DNA from: Melghirimyces profundicolus
GTDB lineage: Bacteria > Bacillota > Bacilli > Thermoactinomycetales > DSM-45169
DNA length: 64,000 nt
Reading direction: 5' to 3'
Assembly: GCF_003054245.1 (NCBI RefSeq)
Contig: NZ_QBKR01000002.1
Location: forward strand, 62,001 to 126,000
Below are positions 33,767 through 42,138 of the stretch, piece after piece. The notes beneath the pieces were generated by a model. It worked only from the letters and a program-made list of their open reading frames with translations. It was not told the origin of the DNA and did not search any database. Numbering within the stretch: the first letter of the stretch is position 1; each line of letters opens with the position of its first letter. The translations under genes were made by a program, and so were the position numbers.

Positions 33767-35335
33767 TCATGCGGATCCGGATGAAGGTTGGAGGCCCCGA
33801 ATATGCCGTTCGATGTTCCTCGCCTCAGGTGCCAGCTCCCGGGAGCTGTTACGGTCCAGCGCCCTGGAGACCTTACGCCCGCGTTTGGCTGCTTCCACCT
33901 CGTTTTGGATTTGTTGGGAAGGGGCACGTCCGAAGAAATTTCCGATCACCATCCCCAGGAGGGACAGGATCAGCCCGGCGATAAAGGGATGCACCGCGGT
34001 GACGCTTTCCAGGTCCATTTCCGTCCAAAGGATATGGGTAACCGCTCCCAACACCATGGAGCAAACGGCACCCACCCGGTTGGCTTTTTTGGAGTAGACC
34101 GAAGCGACATAAGGCACGATGAAGCTGTTTCCCAACACCCCGAAACCGAAAATGACCAGGTCGAAAACCGAAGGCGGTTCAAATGCGGCGACGGCCACTC
34201 CGATGATCCCGACCAACAGAATCAACAGGCGGGAAACGAGAACCATTCGCGCATGATCGGCCTCTTGATCGATGAACCGTTGATAAATATCCCGGGACAA
34301 AATGGTGCCCGCCTGCATCAACAGAGAATCCGAGGTCGACATTACCGCCGCCATCACGGCGGACAGAAGGATCGCGGCGAGGATCCCGGGGAAAAACGTA
34401 TATGCCAGTTCCGGAATCACCATTTCCGGGTCCGACAGGTTCGGCAACAGCACGATCGCGCACAGGCCCAGAATGTACGGGGCGAACACAAACAACTGGT
34501 TCCAGCTGGCAGACCAGAGGATCGCCGTCCGGGCTGTTTTTGGGCTTTTCATGGACATATGCCGGACCACCACATGAGGAAGACCCATGTATCCGATGGA
34601 GTAAATGAGCACCGCACCCAAAACGACGCCCCATTGGCCCTGATAAGCCAAATCTTTCCCCCAGATACTGAGATAACTGGGGTCCACCTCCGAGAGTGAA
34701 GCGTTTAAGTGGGTCAATCCCCCCAAATGAGTCAGTGCGGCGGCGGTAATCCCCACCACCCCGATCACCATGATGATCGCCTGAACAAAGTCCGTCCACA
34801 CCACCGCCAAGTAACCCCCGAACACCGTGTACAGCACAATGACACCAACCCCGATGAGCAACGCAGGCAGGTAGGACATCCCCGTCAGGGATGTTAACGC
34901 TTTCCCGGCCGCGATGAACTGGGCGAAAACATACACGGAGATAAAAATAATGGAGATCACCGAAGCGATCACCTGCACCAGGGAACTCTCGTACCTCTTT
35001 CCCAAATACTCCACCGGGGACAATGCTCCCAATCTTTCAGACAACCTCCGCATTCGTTTGCCAAGCACGGAAATGTTGATGATGGCCCCTCCCGCATCCC
35101 CGAAAGCGTACCAAAGGGCATACCAACCTTGTTGAAAGGCCAAAGCCGGACCGCCCATAAACATGTAGCCGCTCATGGACGTTCCCTGCATGGTCAGTGC
35201 CGTCACCGCCGGACCCACCGAACGCCCGCCCAGCAAAAAATCATCCACGGAACGGGCGGCCCGTTTTGAAAAGATATAACCGATTAACAGCAATCCGCCA
35301 AGGTAAACCGCAAACACCCACGTTTCCAGATTCAT
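33767..35335 (-). CDS. Sodium:solute symporter (SSS family, PanF-like)
   Basis: The 522-residue protein has about 12-13 membrane segments and SSS-family blocks: FLLGGRSVGPAVTALTMQGTSMSGYMFMG (about 33-61), TVFGGYLAVVWTDFVQAIIM (about 165-185) and ILAAILLSAVMAAVMSTSDSLLMQAGTILSRDIYQRF (about 312-348). It should import a small organic solute with sodium. ATG 35335 follows GGGGGGATTGAA and lies 2 nt before the stop of a tiny membrane protein gene. The co-regulated transaminase pathway suggests an omega-amino acid as cargo; this is inference. Confidence 0.9.
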   Translation of the reverse strand: MNLETWVFAVYLGGLLLIGYIFSKRAARSVDDFLLGGRSVGPAVTALTMQGTSMSGYMFMGGPALAFQQGWYALWYAFGDAGGAIINISVLGKRMRRLSERLGALSPVEYLGKRYESSLVQVIASVISIIFISVYVFAQFIAAGKALTSLTGMSYLPALLIGVGVIVLYTVFGGYLAVVWTDFVQAIIMVIGVVGITAAALTHLGGLTHLNASLSEVDPSYLSIWGKDLAYQGQWGVVLGAVLIYSIGYMGLPHVVVRHMSMKSPKTARTAILWSASWNQLFVFAPYILGLCAIVLLPNLSDPEMVIPELAYTFFPGILAAILLSAVMAAVMSTSDSLLMQAGTILSRDIYQRFIDQEADHARMVLVSRLLILLVGIIGVAVAAFEPPSVFDLVIFGFGVLGNSFIVPYVASVYSKKANRVGAVCSMVLGAVTHILWTEMDLESVTAVHPFIAGLILSLLGMVIGNFFGRAPSQQIQNEVEAAKRGRKVSRALDRNSSRELAPEARNIERHIRGLQPSSGSA

Positions 35336-35336
35336 T

Positions 35337-35483
35337 TCAATCCCCCCTTCTCCCTGAAGAAACTCCATTCTCTTCCCTCTCATCTTCTCTTTTCAGTTTG
35401 AAATACATCAGCAAGGCCAGTCCGATCCAAAGAACCGGCCAAGGAGCGAACCAATAAAAGGTTTCCGCCGGCAAACCGAACAT
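35337..35483 (-). CDS. Tiny membrane protein (48 aa) paired with the symporter
   Basis: ATG 35483 follows AAAAGGAGGGG, the best ribosome site in this region. The product has one hydrophobic span (FYWFAPWPVLWIGLALLMYF) followed by KLKREDEREENG, a typical small accessory subunit layout. Its stop lies just ahead of the SSS symporter start, so translation is coupled. It resembles YhdT/DUF997-type partners of PanF only in size and layout. The gene is easily missed because of its length. Confidence 0.75.
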   Translation of the reverse strand: MFGLPAETFYWFAPWPVLWIGLALLMYFKLKREDEREENGVSSGRRGD

Positions 35484-35517
35484 GAAAGCCCCTCCTTTTT
35501 AAAAGATTTCAATCTTC

Positions 35518-35589
35518 AGTATATTACCCCTCCATGGTTCATTCATTAGACGAAATGTTAAGAATTGGATAGGTTGGATTGGACATTTG
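35518..35589 (-). promoter_or_regulatory. Promoter with conserved upstream boxes (copy 2)
   Basis: Read on the minus strand: CAAATGTCCAA, 14 nt, TTCTTAACATTTCGTCTA, then TATACTGAAGA at the same distance as in the copy at 33181-33252. It drives the small membrane protein, symporter and 164-residue protein. The two regions are otherwise divergent, so the boxes are likely protein-binding sites. Confidence 0.7.
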
Positions 35590-35671
35590 ATCGTTATGCC
35601 GAGTTTGCCCATCCAAAACAACCCAGTGGCAAAATAATGGCTCCCTTTTAGAGAAAAATGAAACCTGATCC

Positions 35672-35702
35672 TTGACCCTGACGTTACGTCAGGGGTTAGG
35701 AT
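35672..35702 (+). promoter_or_regulatory. MerR-type promoter/operator
   Basis: TTGACC (35672-35677) and TAGGAT (35697-35702) are separated by 19 bp, the overlong spacer typical of MerR-activated promoters. The perfect palindrome CCCTGACGTTACGTCAGGG (35676-35694) fills that spacer. It lies just upstream of the MerR-family gene, so autoregulation is expected. Confidence 0.85.
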
Positions 35703-35721
35703 CCAATCGGGGGTGACCGAT

Positions 35722-36486
35722 ATGGGATATCAAGTGAAGGAAGTGGCCGATTTGGCGGGAGTGAGTATCCGGACTCTTCACCATTACGATCATATTGGGC
35801 TGCTGAAACCAAGTTCCTTCACGGAGGCCGGATACCGGATGTACAGCGACCGAGATCTAGAACGGTTGCAACAGATCCTCTTCTTCAAGGAACTGGATTT
35901 TCCGCTGCATCAAATCAAGGAAATCCTGGACGATCCAAAGTTCGATCGCAAACACGCCCTGCGGATGCACCGGGAGCTGCTTATGAAGAAAAAAGAACGA
36001 TTGGAACGAATCATCGAAACGGTGGACCAAACCATCCAATCGATGGAAGGCGGGATACCCATGGATAAAAAAAAGATGTTCACGTCCTTCAGCATGAAAG
36101 AGATCGAGGAACACCAAAAGAAATACTCCGAAGAAGCCAAACGCCGTTACGGCAAAGAGCGAGTCGAGGACGTGGAGAAGAAAACCTCCCGGTACTCCGA
36201 GGAGAAGTGGGCCGCCATCATGGGGAGATGGAAGGATATTTATGAACGGATCGCCGCCCGCATGGACCGCGGCCCCGAAGATCCCGAAGTGCAACAGACC
36301 CTGGAGGAATACCGGCAGCTGATCACCGACAACTTTTACGAATGCACCCCGGAAATCTTCCGCGGCCTGGGGGATCTCTACGTCCAAGACGAACGCTTCA
36401 CCCGGAACATCGACCGATACGGAGAAGGGATGGCCCGGTTCCTGCGGGACGCCATGCACGTCTACTGTGACCGGATCAACCGCTGA
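35722..36486 (+). CDS. MerR-family regulator with TipAS-like ligand domain
   Basis: The 254-residue protein begins with a MerR winged helix (YQVKEVADLAGVSIRTLHHYDHIGLLKPS, GYRMYSDRDLERLQQILFFKELDFPL), a dimerisation coiled coil (about 75-110) and a C-terminal TipAS-like domain (SEEKWAAIMGRWKDIYERIAARMDRG, DNFYECTPEIFRGLGDLY, RYGEGMARFLRDAMHVYC). TipA-type proteins sense antibiotics and other hydrophobic peptides. ATG 35722 follows GGGGGTGA; an in-frame GTG at 35713 is possible. Its promoter carries the operator at 35676-35694. No target gene other than itself is evident here. Confidence 0.93.
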   Translation: MGYQVKEVADLAGVSIRTLHHYDHIGLLKPSSFTEAGYRMYSDRDLERLQQILFFKELDFPLHQIKEILDDPKFDRKHALRMHRELLMKKKERLERIIETVDQTIQSMEGGIPMDKKKMFTSFSMKEIEEHQKKYSEEAKRRYGKERVEDVEKKTSRYSEEKWAAIMGRWKDIYERIAARMDRGPEDPEVQQTLEEYRQLITDNFYECTPEIFRGLGDLYVQDERFTRNIDRYGEGMARFLRDAMHVYCDRINR

Positions 36487-36525
36487 TCAAAAAACTGCCC
36501 CCCTATCCCGGGTGCAGTTTTTGAT
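36484..36525. terminator. Bidirectional Rho-independent terminator
   Basis: GATCAAAAA-ACTGC pairs with GCAGT-TTTTGATC around a C-rich loop, directly after the MerR-family stop codon and before the convergent monooxygenase gene. Confidence 0.85.
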
Positions 36526-36554
36526 CTTGTTTGTTCCCCTCCTGATCGCGGCTG

Positions 36555-37574
36555 TCATTTTAACATGGAATGTTCACGGGCAGTCGGTTTGAAGGCCGGC
36601 ATCACTTCACGGGCCACCAACTGGATCGATTTCAACACTTTTTCATGAGGTAACCCACCAAAGTTCATCAGCATCATGATATGGTCACAACCGGCTTCCT
36701 TGTATTTTCGCAACCGTTGGATGACATCCTCCGGGCTGCCGATGAGTAATTGCTCCCGCGCTTCCAAGTCTTCGAATCGGGCCGACCGCCCATACAGTCG
36801 GGTATCCAAATATAGATTGAGATGTTCTTTGGCATCGCGCTCTGCTTCCTCCCGGGTCGGGGCCACATAGGTATGGAGGGCTAAAGGAATATGGATCTTC
36901 GTCTCATCATGCCCCGCTTCCCGATAGGCTTTTTTGTAACCCTCAATCACCTGTTTCAAACGGGAGATCGAATCACTGGCCACATAGGGCACTCCCATGA
37001 TGTTATAACCCATTTTCCCGACAAACTCGGCCCCCCGGGAACGGAGGGTACCGATCCAGATGGGGACCTTTTTCTGTTTGGGCAATACTTTCAGTCCAAC
37101 ATCGGAAAACTCGTAATACGTCCCTTGATGCTGGAATCTCTTACCGCTCCAGGCTTTTTCTAGCACAGCCAGACCCTCGTTGAACCGGAATGCTTTCCCT
37201 TCAGGATCCAAATTGAATCCCGCAAATTCATGAGGTAAATAGCCGCTCCCCAAACCCAGGTTGAGACGTCCGTTACTCAGCACATCCAACAAGGCATAGT
37301 CTTCCGCCACTTGGACGGGATTGCGGAAGGGCAGGGTGACGATGGCCACGCCCAAACGGATGGTTTGGGTCCGTTCCGCCACCAAGGTCAGCAACATTTG
37401 CGGCGTGGTCAGAATGCCGTATTCACTGAAATGGTGTTCGGCAAACCATACTGAATCATACCCCAGCTGATCGGCCGCTTCAGATTGCTCCACCACTTCA
37501 TGAAGAAGCTGCTCAGGGGTCCGACCCCATTTTTCTTTGTAATTGTCAAAAACAGTGAAAAGCCCAAATTGCAT
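36555..37574 (-). CDS. LLM-class flavin-dependent monooxygenase (luciferase-like)
   Basis: A 339-residue bacterial-luciferase-like TIM-barrel protein. It starts MQFGLFTVFDNY and contains YDSVWFAEHHFSEYGILTTPQMLLTLVAERTQTIRLGVAIVTLPFRNPVQVAEDYALLDVLSNGRLNLGLGSGY-type blocks (positions about 40-112), followed by VPIWIGTLRSRGAEFVGKMGYNIM (about 171). GGAGGTTGTTCCG precedes ATG 37574. It is monocistronic between two transport regions. The substrate is unknown; such enzymes oxidise aldehydes, sulfonates or other small organics with FMNH2 or F420H2. Confidence 0.88.
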   Translation of the reverse strand: MQFGLFTVFDNYKEKWGRTPEQLLHEVVEQSEAADQLGYDSVWFAEHHFSEYGILTTPQMLLTLVAERTQTIRLGVAIVTLPFRNPVQVAEDYALLDVLSNGRLNLGLGSGYLPHEFAGFNLDPEGKAFRFNEGLAVLEKAWSGKRFQHQGTYYEFSDVGLKVLPKQKKVPIWIGTLRSRGAEFVGKMGYNIMGVPYVASDSISRLKQVIEGYKKAYREAGHDETKIHIPLALHTYVAPTREEAERDAKEHLNLYLDTRLYGRSARFEDLEAREQLLIGSPEDVIQRLRKYKEAGCDHIMMLMNFGGLPHEKVLKSIQLVAREVMPAFKPTAREHSMLK

Positions 37575-37660
37575 CGGAACAACCTCCTATTGATGCGAAA
37601 AAGTCTGATATATGCGTTTGTGGCTGCAGAACCGTATGGCCATGGCCGGTCGGGTCCAGG

Positions 37661-39298
37661 TCATCCCTTTTTCATTCCTTGCCCTTTTATGGGAGGCAGC
37701 GCCGAAACCGTTCCCACTCCGGCGAAACCTTGCCGGACTTGCTCCTGGATTTGGGATACGGACGTCCGGGTCAGCCAGCTAACGATCCCAAAGACCACTG
37801 CGGAGATCGGCAGGGCATAAAAGAGGGGATCCACATGGGTCCAGGGGTAGGGAAGGAGGGTTTCCTTCCCGAAGAGGGCTTTGGCCAGTCCGAAGGCGGC
37901 GGCTTCCTTCTGATGGAGGAACAGAAACCCGAAGATGCTGAGGCCAAACCCGGTGACGATGCTGGCCGCTGCCCCTGCCTGGGTGGCGTTCCGCCAGTAC
38001 AGGGCTCCCACCAGCGCCGGCAGGAAGCCGGCGGCACAGATGCCGAACCAGAAGGCCGTCGCCTGAGCGATGACACTTCCCGGCAGAATGTAGGCCAAAA
38101 TCACCGCAGCCACAATGCCGACCAACACCCCGATCCGGGATAGGTTCATTCTTCCTTCCCGGCTGACATTCAGGTTTCTCAGAATGTCTTCACTGAACGC
38201 CGTTCCCTGAACGTGGATCAGGGAACTGATGGTGGAGATCGCAGCGGAGAGCAGGGTCAGGGTGAACAGGTACAAGAACCATTCCGGCATGATCCGGTTG
38301 ATGAAGATCGGCATGATCAGGTCGGAGTTCCCCTCGGCCACGGCGATGGCGATTTTCCCCTGCGTCTCATGGAAGTACAGGTTGCTGATGGGGCCCACCA
38401 TGAAAGCGGTGCCTGTCATGAAGAACATGAACACACCGCCGATCAAAACGGAGCGGTACAGGGAACGGGTCCCCCGGACCGTCATGGAGCGCATCGCCAG
38501 CTGGGGCTGGGCCAGCACACCAATCCCGACCCCCATGACCAGGGTGCTGATCAGGGTCCACCAGAGCGGAGAACCCAAGGCAGGCATGGAGGTCCACCCC
38601 TGGTGCCCCTGTTCCACCAAGGGCGGTGGAATCTGGTCCTTCATCGCCGACAAGCCTTGATGTCCGTCCACCACTCCTCCAACTGCATAATAGGTGCTGA
38701 ACAGGAGCAGGATCATCCCGAACAACATCACCAGTCCGGCAAAAGCATCGGTATACATGACCCCTTTCAATCCGCCGGTGATCACGTACAGGGCCACGAT
38801 GACAGCCAGCAACAACAATCCGATATTGTAATCCACTTTCAAGGTTTCCTGCAGAAACCGTCCACCACCGATCAACACGATGCTGGTATAAGCCGGCATG
38901 AACAAAAAGATCATCAGTCCGGAAAAAACCGCGATGAACTTCGAGTGATACCGCTTGCCAAGCAAGGTGGGAAACGTGGTTGCATCCAGGTTCTGAGACA
39001 TCTTTCGAAGACGGACTCCGAAGATGGCGAATGCGACGAAAATTCCAACCACAATGTTCAAAAACGCCAGCCATAACAGCCCAAAACCAAATACCGCCGC
39101 CGCTCCGCCGAAACCGATGATCGCCGAGGTGCTGATCATCGTGGCCCCATAGGACAACGCCATCACTGCGGGATGGACGTTCCGCCCTGCCACCAGATAA
39201 TCTTCTGCCGTGCGGGTCTGACGATTTCCGAGGAAAGCGAGCCAGGACATCACCCCCAGGTATACAATGACCATTCCGATCAACAGAGACAGGTTCAT
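37661..39298 (-). CDS. Sodium:solute symporter (SSS family) of the hydroxyphenylacetate cluster
   Basis: The 545-residue protein has about 13 membrane segments. SSS landmarks are DYLVAGRNVHPAVMALSYGATMISTSAIIGFGG (about 33-65), YVITGGLKGVMYTDAFAGLVMLFGM (about 172) and LYLFTLTLLSAAISTISSLIHVQGTAFSEDI (about 345). It follows the hpa genes and probably imports an aromatic acid, an inference from position. ATG 39298 overlaps the stop of a 38-residue accessory gene as ATGA. It is not closely similar to the other symporter at 33767-35335. Confidence 0.88.
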   Translation of the reverse strand: MNLSLLIGMVIVYLGVMSWLAFLGNRQTRTAEDYLVAGRNVHPAVMALSYGATMISTSAIIGFGGAAAVFGFGLLWLAFLNIVVGIFVAFAIFGVRLRKMSQNLDATTFPTLLGKRYHSKFIAVFSGLMIFLFMPAYTSIVLIGGGRFLQETLKVDYNIGLLLLAVIVALYVITGGLKGVMYTDAFAGLVMLFGMILLLFSTYYAVGGVVDGHQGLSAMKDQIPPPLVEQGHQGWTSMPALGSPLWWTLISTLVMGVGIGVLAQPQLAMRSMTVRGTRSLYRSVLIGGVFMFFMTGTAFMVGPISNLYFHETQGKIAIAVAEGNSDLIMPIFINRIMPEWFLYLFTLTLLSAAISTISSLIHVQGTAFSEDILRNLNVSREGRMNLSRIGVLVGIVAAVILAYILPGSVIAQATAFWFGICAAGFLPALVGALYWRNATQAGAAASIVTGFGLSIFGFLFLHQKEAAAFGLAKALFGKETLLPYPWTHVDPLFYALPISAVVFGIVSWLTRTSVSQIQEQVRQGFAGVGTVSALPPIKGQGMKKG

Positions 39299-39411
39299 TC
39301 GGAGTCACTCCCTTCGTTCCACCGAATCGCTCCGTATACGATACAGAACAGAGAAGCCAACACCGTCCCCAACCAGGCAATCGTAATCGTCCAATCCTCC
39401 ATTCCCAACAT
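39295..39411 (-). CDS. Symporter small accessory protein (38 aa)
   Basis: ATG 39411 (MLGMEDW) is preceded by AAAGGAGGAGATCCG. The product has one hydrophobic span (TITIAWLGTVLASLFCIVYGA) followed by an acidic tail, matching the small proteins that are translated together with SSS symporters. Its stop overlaps the symporter start by 4 nt. This is the second symporter in the window with a tiny partner. Confidence 0.8.
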   Translation of the reverse strand: MLGMEDWTITIAWLGTVLASLFCIVYGAIRWNEGSDSE

Positions 39412-39446
39412 CGGATCTCCTCCTTTTTTTGCCGTGGTACTCGAAG

Positions 39447-39600
39447 TTATCCCGTCTCCGAATCCGTCTGTGCCGCCAATCGGCGATATGGGCCTTGGCA
39501 GAACCACAAGGGGTTGCCCTCCTTCAGGAGAAGATCGGTCACTTCTCCGATGAACAAGGTGTGATCCCCCGCCTGATGGTTGTAAGGATGGCCGAACCGG
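39447..39600 (-). pseudogene. Remnant of a flavin reductase (HpaC-like), C-terminal end only
   Basis: About 50 codons read FGHPYNHQAGDHTLFIGEVTD, then a short linker and GNPLWFCQGPYRRLA, which is the end of an HpaC/flavin-reductase domain (GDHTIF-G-V and YRRL motifs). The N-terminal two thirds are missing; the upstream in-frame codons to ATG 39650 are not flavin-reductase-like. HpaC supplies FADH2 to HpaB, so this was probably its partner, lost by deletion. Confidence 0.7.
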
Positions 39601-39642
39601 CCGTCATGGTCAAAGCCGGACAAGCGCTTCCGCCCGTCTTCC

Positions 39643-40622
39643 TCACCCATTGGTGACGATCTTCGGCCTCCGATCCAACGTGGGTGGGAGGAGTTTCACT
39701 TCTTCCCCCGTCTCGAAATCCAAAAAGGGCGTCGCTTCCTCGAACCAGCTTTCCGGCGCCCTGTGTCCCCACAGGGTTTGCCGCTTGGGATCGTCGAGAT
39801 CCCAACGGATGGGCTTGAAATCCGGATCGCAGGTCAGATAATCTCCTGTATACAGCTCGATGCGGTTGCCGTCTGGATCCCGCAAGTAGAGGAAAAAGGC
39901 GTTGGACAAACCGTGACGCCCCGGTCCCCGCTCCATGGAAGGCCCGTACCCCAGGGAGGCCAGAACATCACAGGTATGAAGCACTTTCATCGGGTCGCTC
40001 AACCAGAACCCGACATGATGGAGGCGGGGGCCGTGCCCGTTCATAAAGGCGACATCGTGCACCGTCGGTTTGCGGTGAAGCCAGGCGGCCCAAATCCGGT
40101 CATCCTCCGTCGCCGTATACTCCGAACAGGCAAACCCCAGTTGTTGAATGTAGAAATCGCAGGCCTTCTCCACATCGGGAACCATGCAGTTGAAATCCGC
40201 TGCATGTGGGCCCCCCGGTACAGATCGTAGCGCTGCAACATCCGTTCCACTGTCTCCATCTCCGCGAAAAACTCAAGCGGAATCCCGGAAGGGTCCTGAA
40301 CCCGGAAAGCGCGCCCCACCGCATGCTGGCTCCCCTTTTCCAACCATTTCAGTTTCATTCCTTTGGACTCGAAGAAGGATGAGAGCGATTCCAAATCTTT
40401 CTCTGAAAAAACTTTATAACCGAGAGATTGAATGCCGGGCTTGGATGCCTTTTTCAAGACACAGCTGTGATGATTATGTTCTTCCAATCCCCGAAGATAA
40501 AGATGTTCACCGTCCGACTCCGTTTCGATAAAACCCAATGCATCGACATAGAACTCCCGTGCGGCATCCAAATCCGTTACCTGGACAACCGCTCTCGCCG
40601 CCCGCAGGATGTTGAAAGCCAT
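39643..40622 (-). pseudogene. hpaD: 3,4-dihydroxyphenylacetate 2,3-dioxygenase (HpaD), frameshifted
   Basis: The N-terminal VOC domain (from ATG 40622, MAFNILRAARAVVQVTDLDAAREFY) runs to RYDLYRGAHMQRI, and the C-terminal VOC domain (CMVPDVEKACDFYIQQLGF...LHHVGFWL...NRIELYTGDY) continues in another frame. At about 40191-40199 the sequence CGGATTTCA lacks about 7 nt of the expected Arg-Ile-Asp-His-Phe stretch. The extradiol metal ligands are split between the two frames. As it stands no active ring-cleaving enzyme can be made; a sequencing error is the alternative. Confidence 0.85.
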
Positions 40623-40638
40623 CGTGTCCCCTCCCTGA

Positions 40639-42111
40639 TTATGTCTTTGCGAAGTCCGGTTTGGGCGATTCGGTCCGTCCCAGAAATTCGCGGATCATCT
40701 CTTTGAACGGCTCTTTGTCATAGGCGTCGAAGTAAGCCATCCCCATTTTGACCGGGTCGCCGAAGAAGTAGTATTCGTAGTGGGTCTGACGGCTGCCGAA
40801 GGCGCTTAAGCAGATATCCCAGGCGAGGCGGAACAGCTGAACCCGCTCGTATCCCTCCAGGTTTTTCCCTTGCATCGCCCGATGGATCAGTTTCCCGATC
40901 TCCTCGTTTTCAAAATCAGCCTGGGTCGGAATGCCCATCAATCCGGATGCACCAAGGATTCGCAGGATTTCCACCAGACGCGGGTACACCCGCGGATACC
41001 AGTTGCGGGCCGCGTTCAGGGGGGCATAGTCCGGGGTCATGTTCCCCCACTTGTCGATCTGCGCGTTTTGTTCGGCGCGAAAGAGGTGGGATTTCATCGT
41101 CTCCAGGGTCAGCATGATCTCCGTGCCCTTGTCCTTCACGTGCTGGAACCGGTCGATTCCGATCGCTTCCATCAAGCTGAGGACGACACCGAGAATGAAT
41201 TCGGTTTTGACGATGTTTTTGGCGACGACTTGGTGGGCCATGTGAACGACGGCGTTGGTCTGCCTGTACGTACCGTTACAGATTCCCGAATCTTCCAAAA
41301 CGAAGACGCGGTCCCAGGGTATCAGCACGTGGTTGAAGATGACGATGGCGTCCCCTTCCTCAAACCGGGATCCCAGAGGATGATCCCATTCATTTTTGCC
41401 GTAGTCGAATGATTCACGGCTGAGGAATTTCAGACCGGGAGTGTTGTTGGGGATGGCGAAAGCGAGGGAATAGGGATCCTCTTTTTCCCCCGATGGTTTG
41501 ACCGTGGACGGGAAGACGATCAGCTCGTCGGTGATCCCGCCCTGGGTAGCCAAGAGGCGCGCCCCGTCCACGATGATGCCGTCCTTTGTCTTCTCGACGA
41601 GATGGAGAGCCACATGATCCTTTTGCTCGTGCTGGGCTTTTGCCCGGTTGACCTGGGGATGGATCAAGGTGTGGGTCAGGGTGACATCGTTTTCGCGGCA
41701 GTGTTCGTAGTAATTTTCTGCATTTTCCGCATATTGGGGATCTCCCTGGGCAAACCACCGGTTCGCCGTCCCGCAGGCCATCACGTTGGCATTGAGATAA
41801 TCGGGGGAGCGGCCCATCATCCCGCCCGAAAAACGGGCCCACTCGGAAATCATCTCCCGTCGGGCGATCAGGTCATCGATCGATTTCGGAGCGATGAAGG
41901 ATAATCCCACCTTGTCTCCCGTTGTCGGAGACGTGTACAGCATCTTTTCCGGCTTTTCGTACTGGAGGTCGTACAGGCGGGCCATCGATCGGATCACGTT
42001 GCGGAATGCGGGGTGTTCGGTGACGTCCTCCACTTTTTCGCCGTGGATGTAGACGTGGTTCTTCGCCCTTTTCAAACCGTCGATATACTGCTGACCGGTT
42101 CTTGCGGGCAT
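40639..42111 (-). CDS. hpaB: 4-hydroxyphenylacetate 3-monooxygenase, oxygenase component
   Basis: The 490-residue FADH2-dependent hydroxylase converts 4-hydroxyphenylacetate to 3,4-dihydroxyphenylacetate. Family blocks are TGQQYIDGLKRAKNHVYIHGEKVEDVTEHPAF (about 5-36), FSGGMMGRSPDYLNANVMA (about 95), HTLIHPQVNRAKAQHEQ, LPWDRVFVLED-type IPWDRVFVLEDSGICN and LAWDICLSAFGSRQTHYEYYFFGDP near the end. ATG 42111 is 8 nt after GGGAGGAG; GTG 42120 is an alternative. The reductase partner (39447-39600) is only a remnant, so another flavin reductase would be needed. Confidence 0.92.
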   Translation of the reverse strand: MPARTGQQYIDGLKRAKNHVYIHGEKVEDVTEHPAFRNVIRSMARLYDLQYEKPEKMLYTSPTTGDKVGLSFIAPKSIDDLIARREMISEWARFSGGMMGRSPDYLNANVMACGTANRWFAQGDPQYAENAENYYEHCRENDVTLTHTLIHPQVNRAKAQHEQKDHVALHLVEKTKDGIIVDGARLLATQGGITDELIVFPSTVKPSGEKEDPYSLAFAIPNNTPGLKFLSRESFDYGKNEWDHPLGSRFEEGDAIVIFNHVLIPWDRVFVLEDSGICNGTYRQTNAVVHMAHQVVAKNIVKTEFILGVVLSLMEAIGIDRFQHVKDKGTEIMLTLETMKSHLFRAEQNAQIDKWGNMTPDYAPLNAARNWYPRVYPRLVEILRILGASGLMGIPTQADFENEEIGKLIHRAMQGKNLEGYERVQLFRLAWDICLSAFGSRQTHYEYYFFGDPVKMGMAYFDAYDKEPFKEMIREFLGRTESPKPDFAKT

Positions 42112-42138
42112 GTCGATCACTCCTCCCTGATTTTCGGA

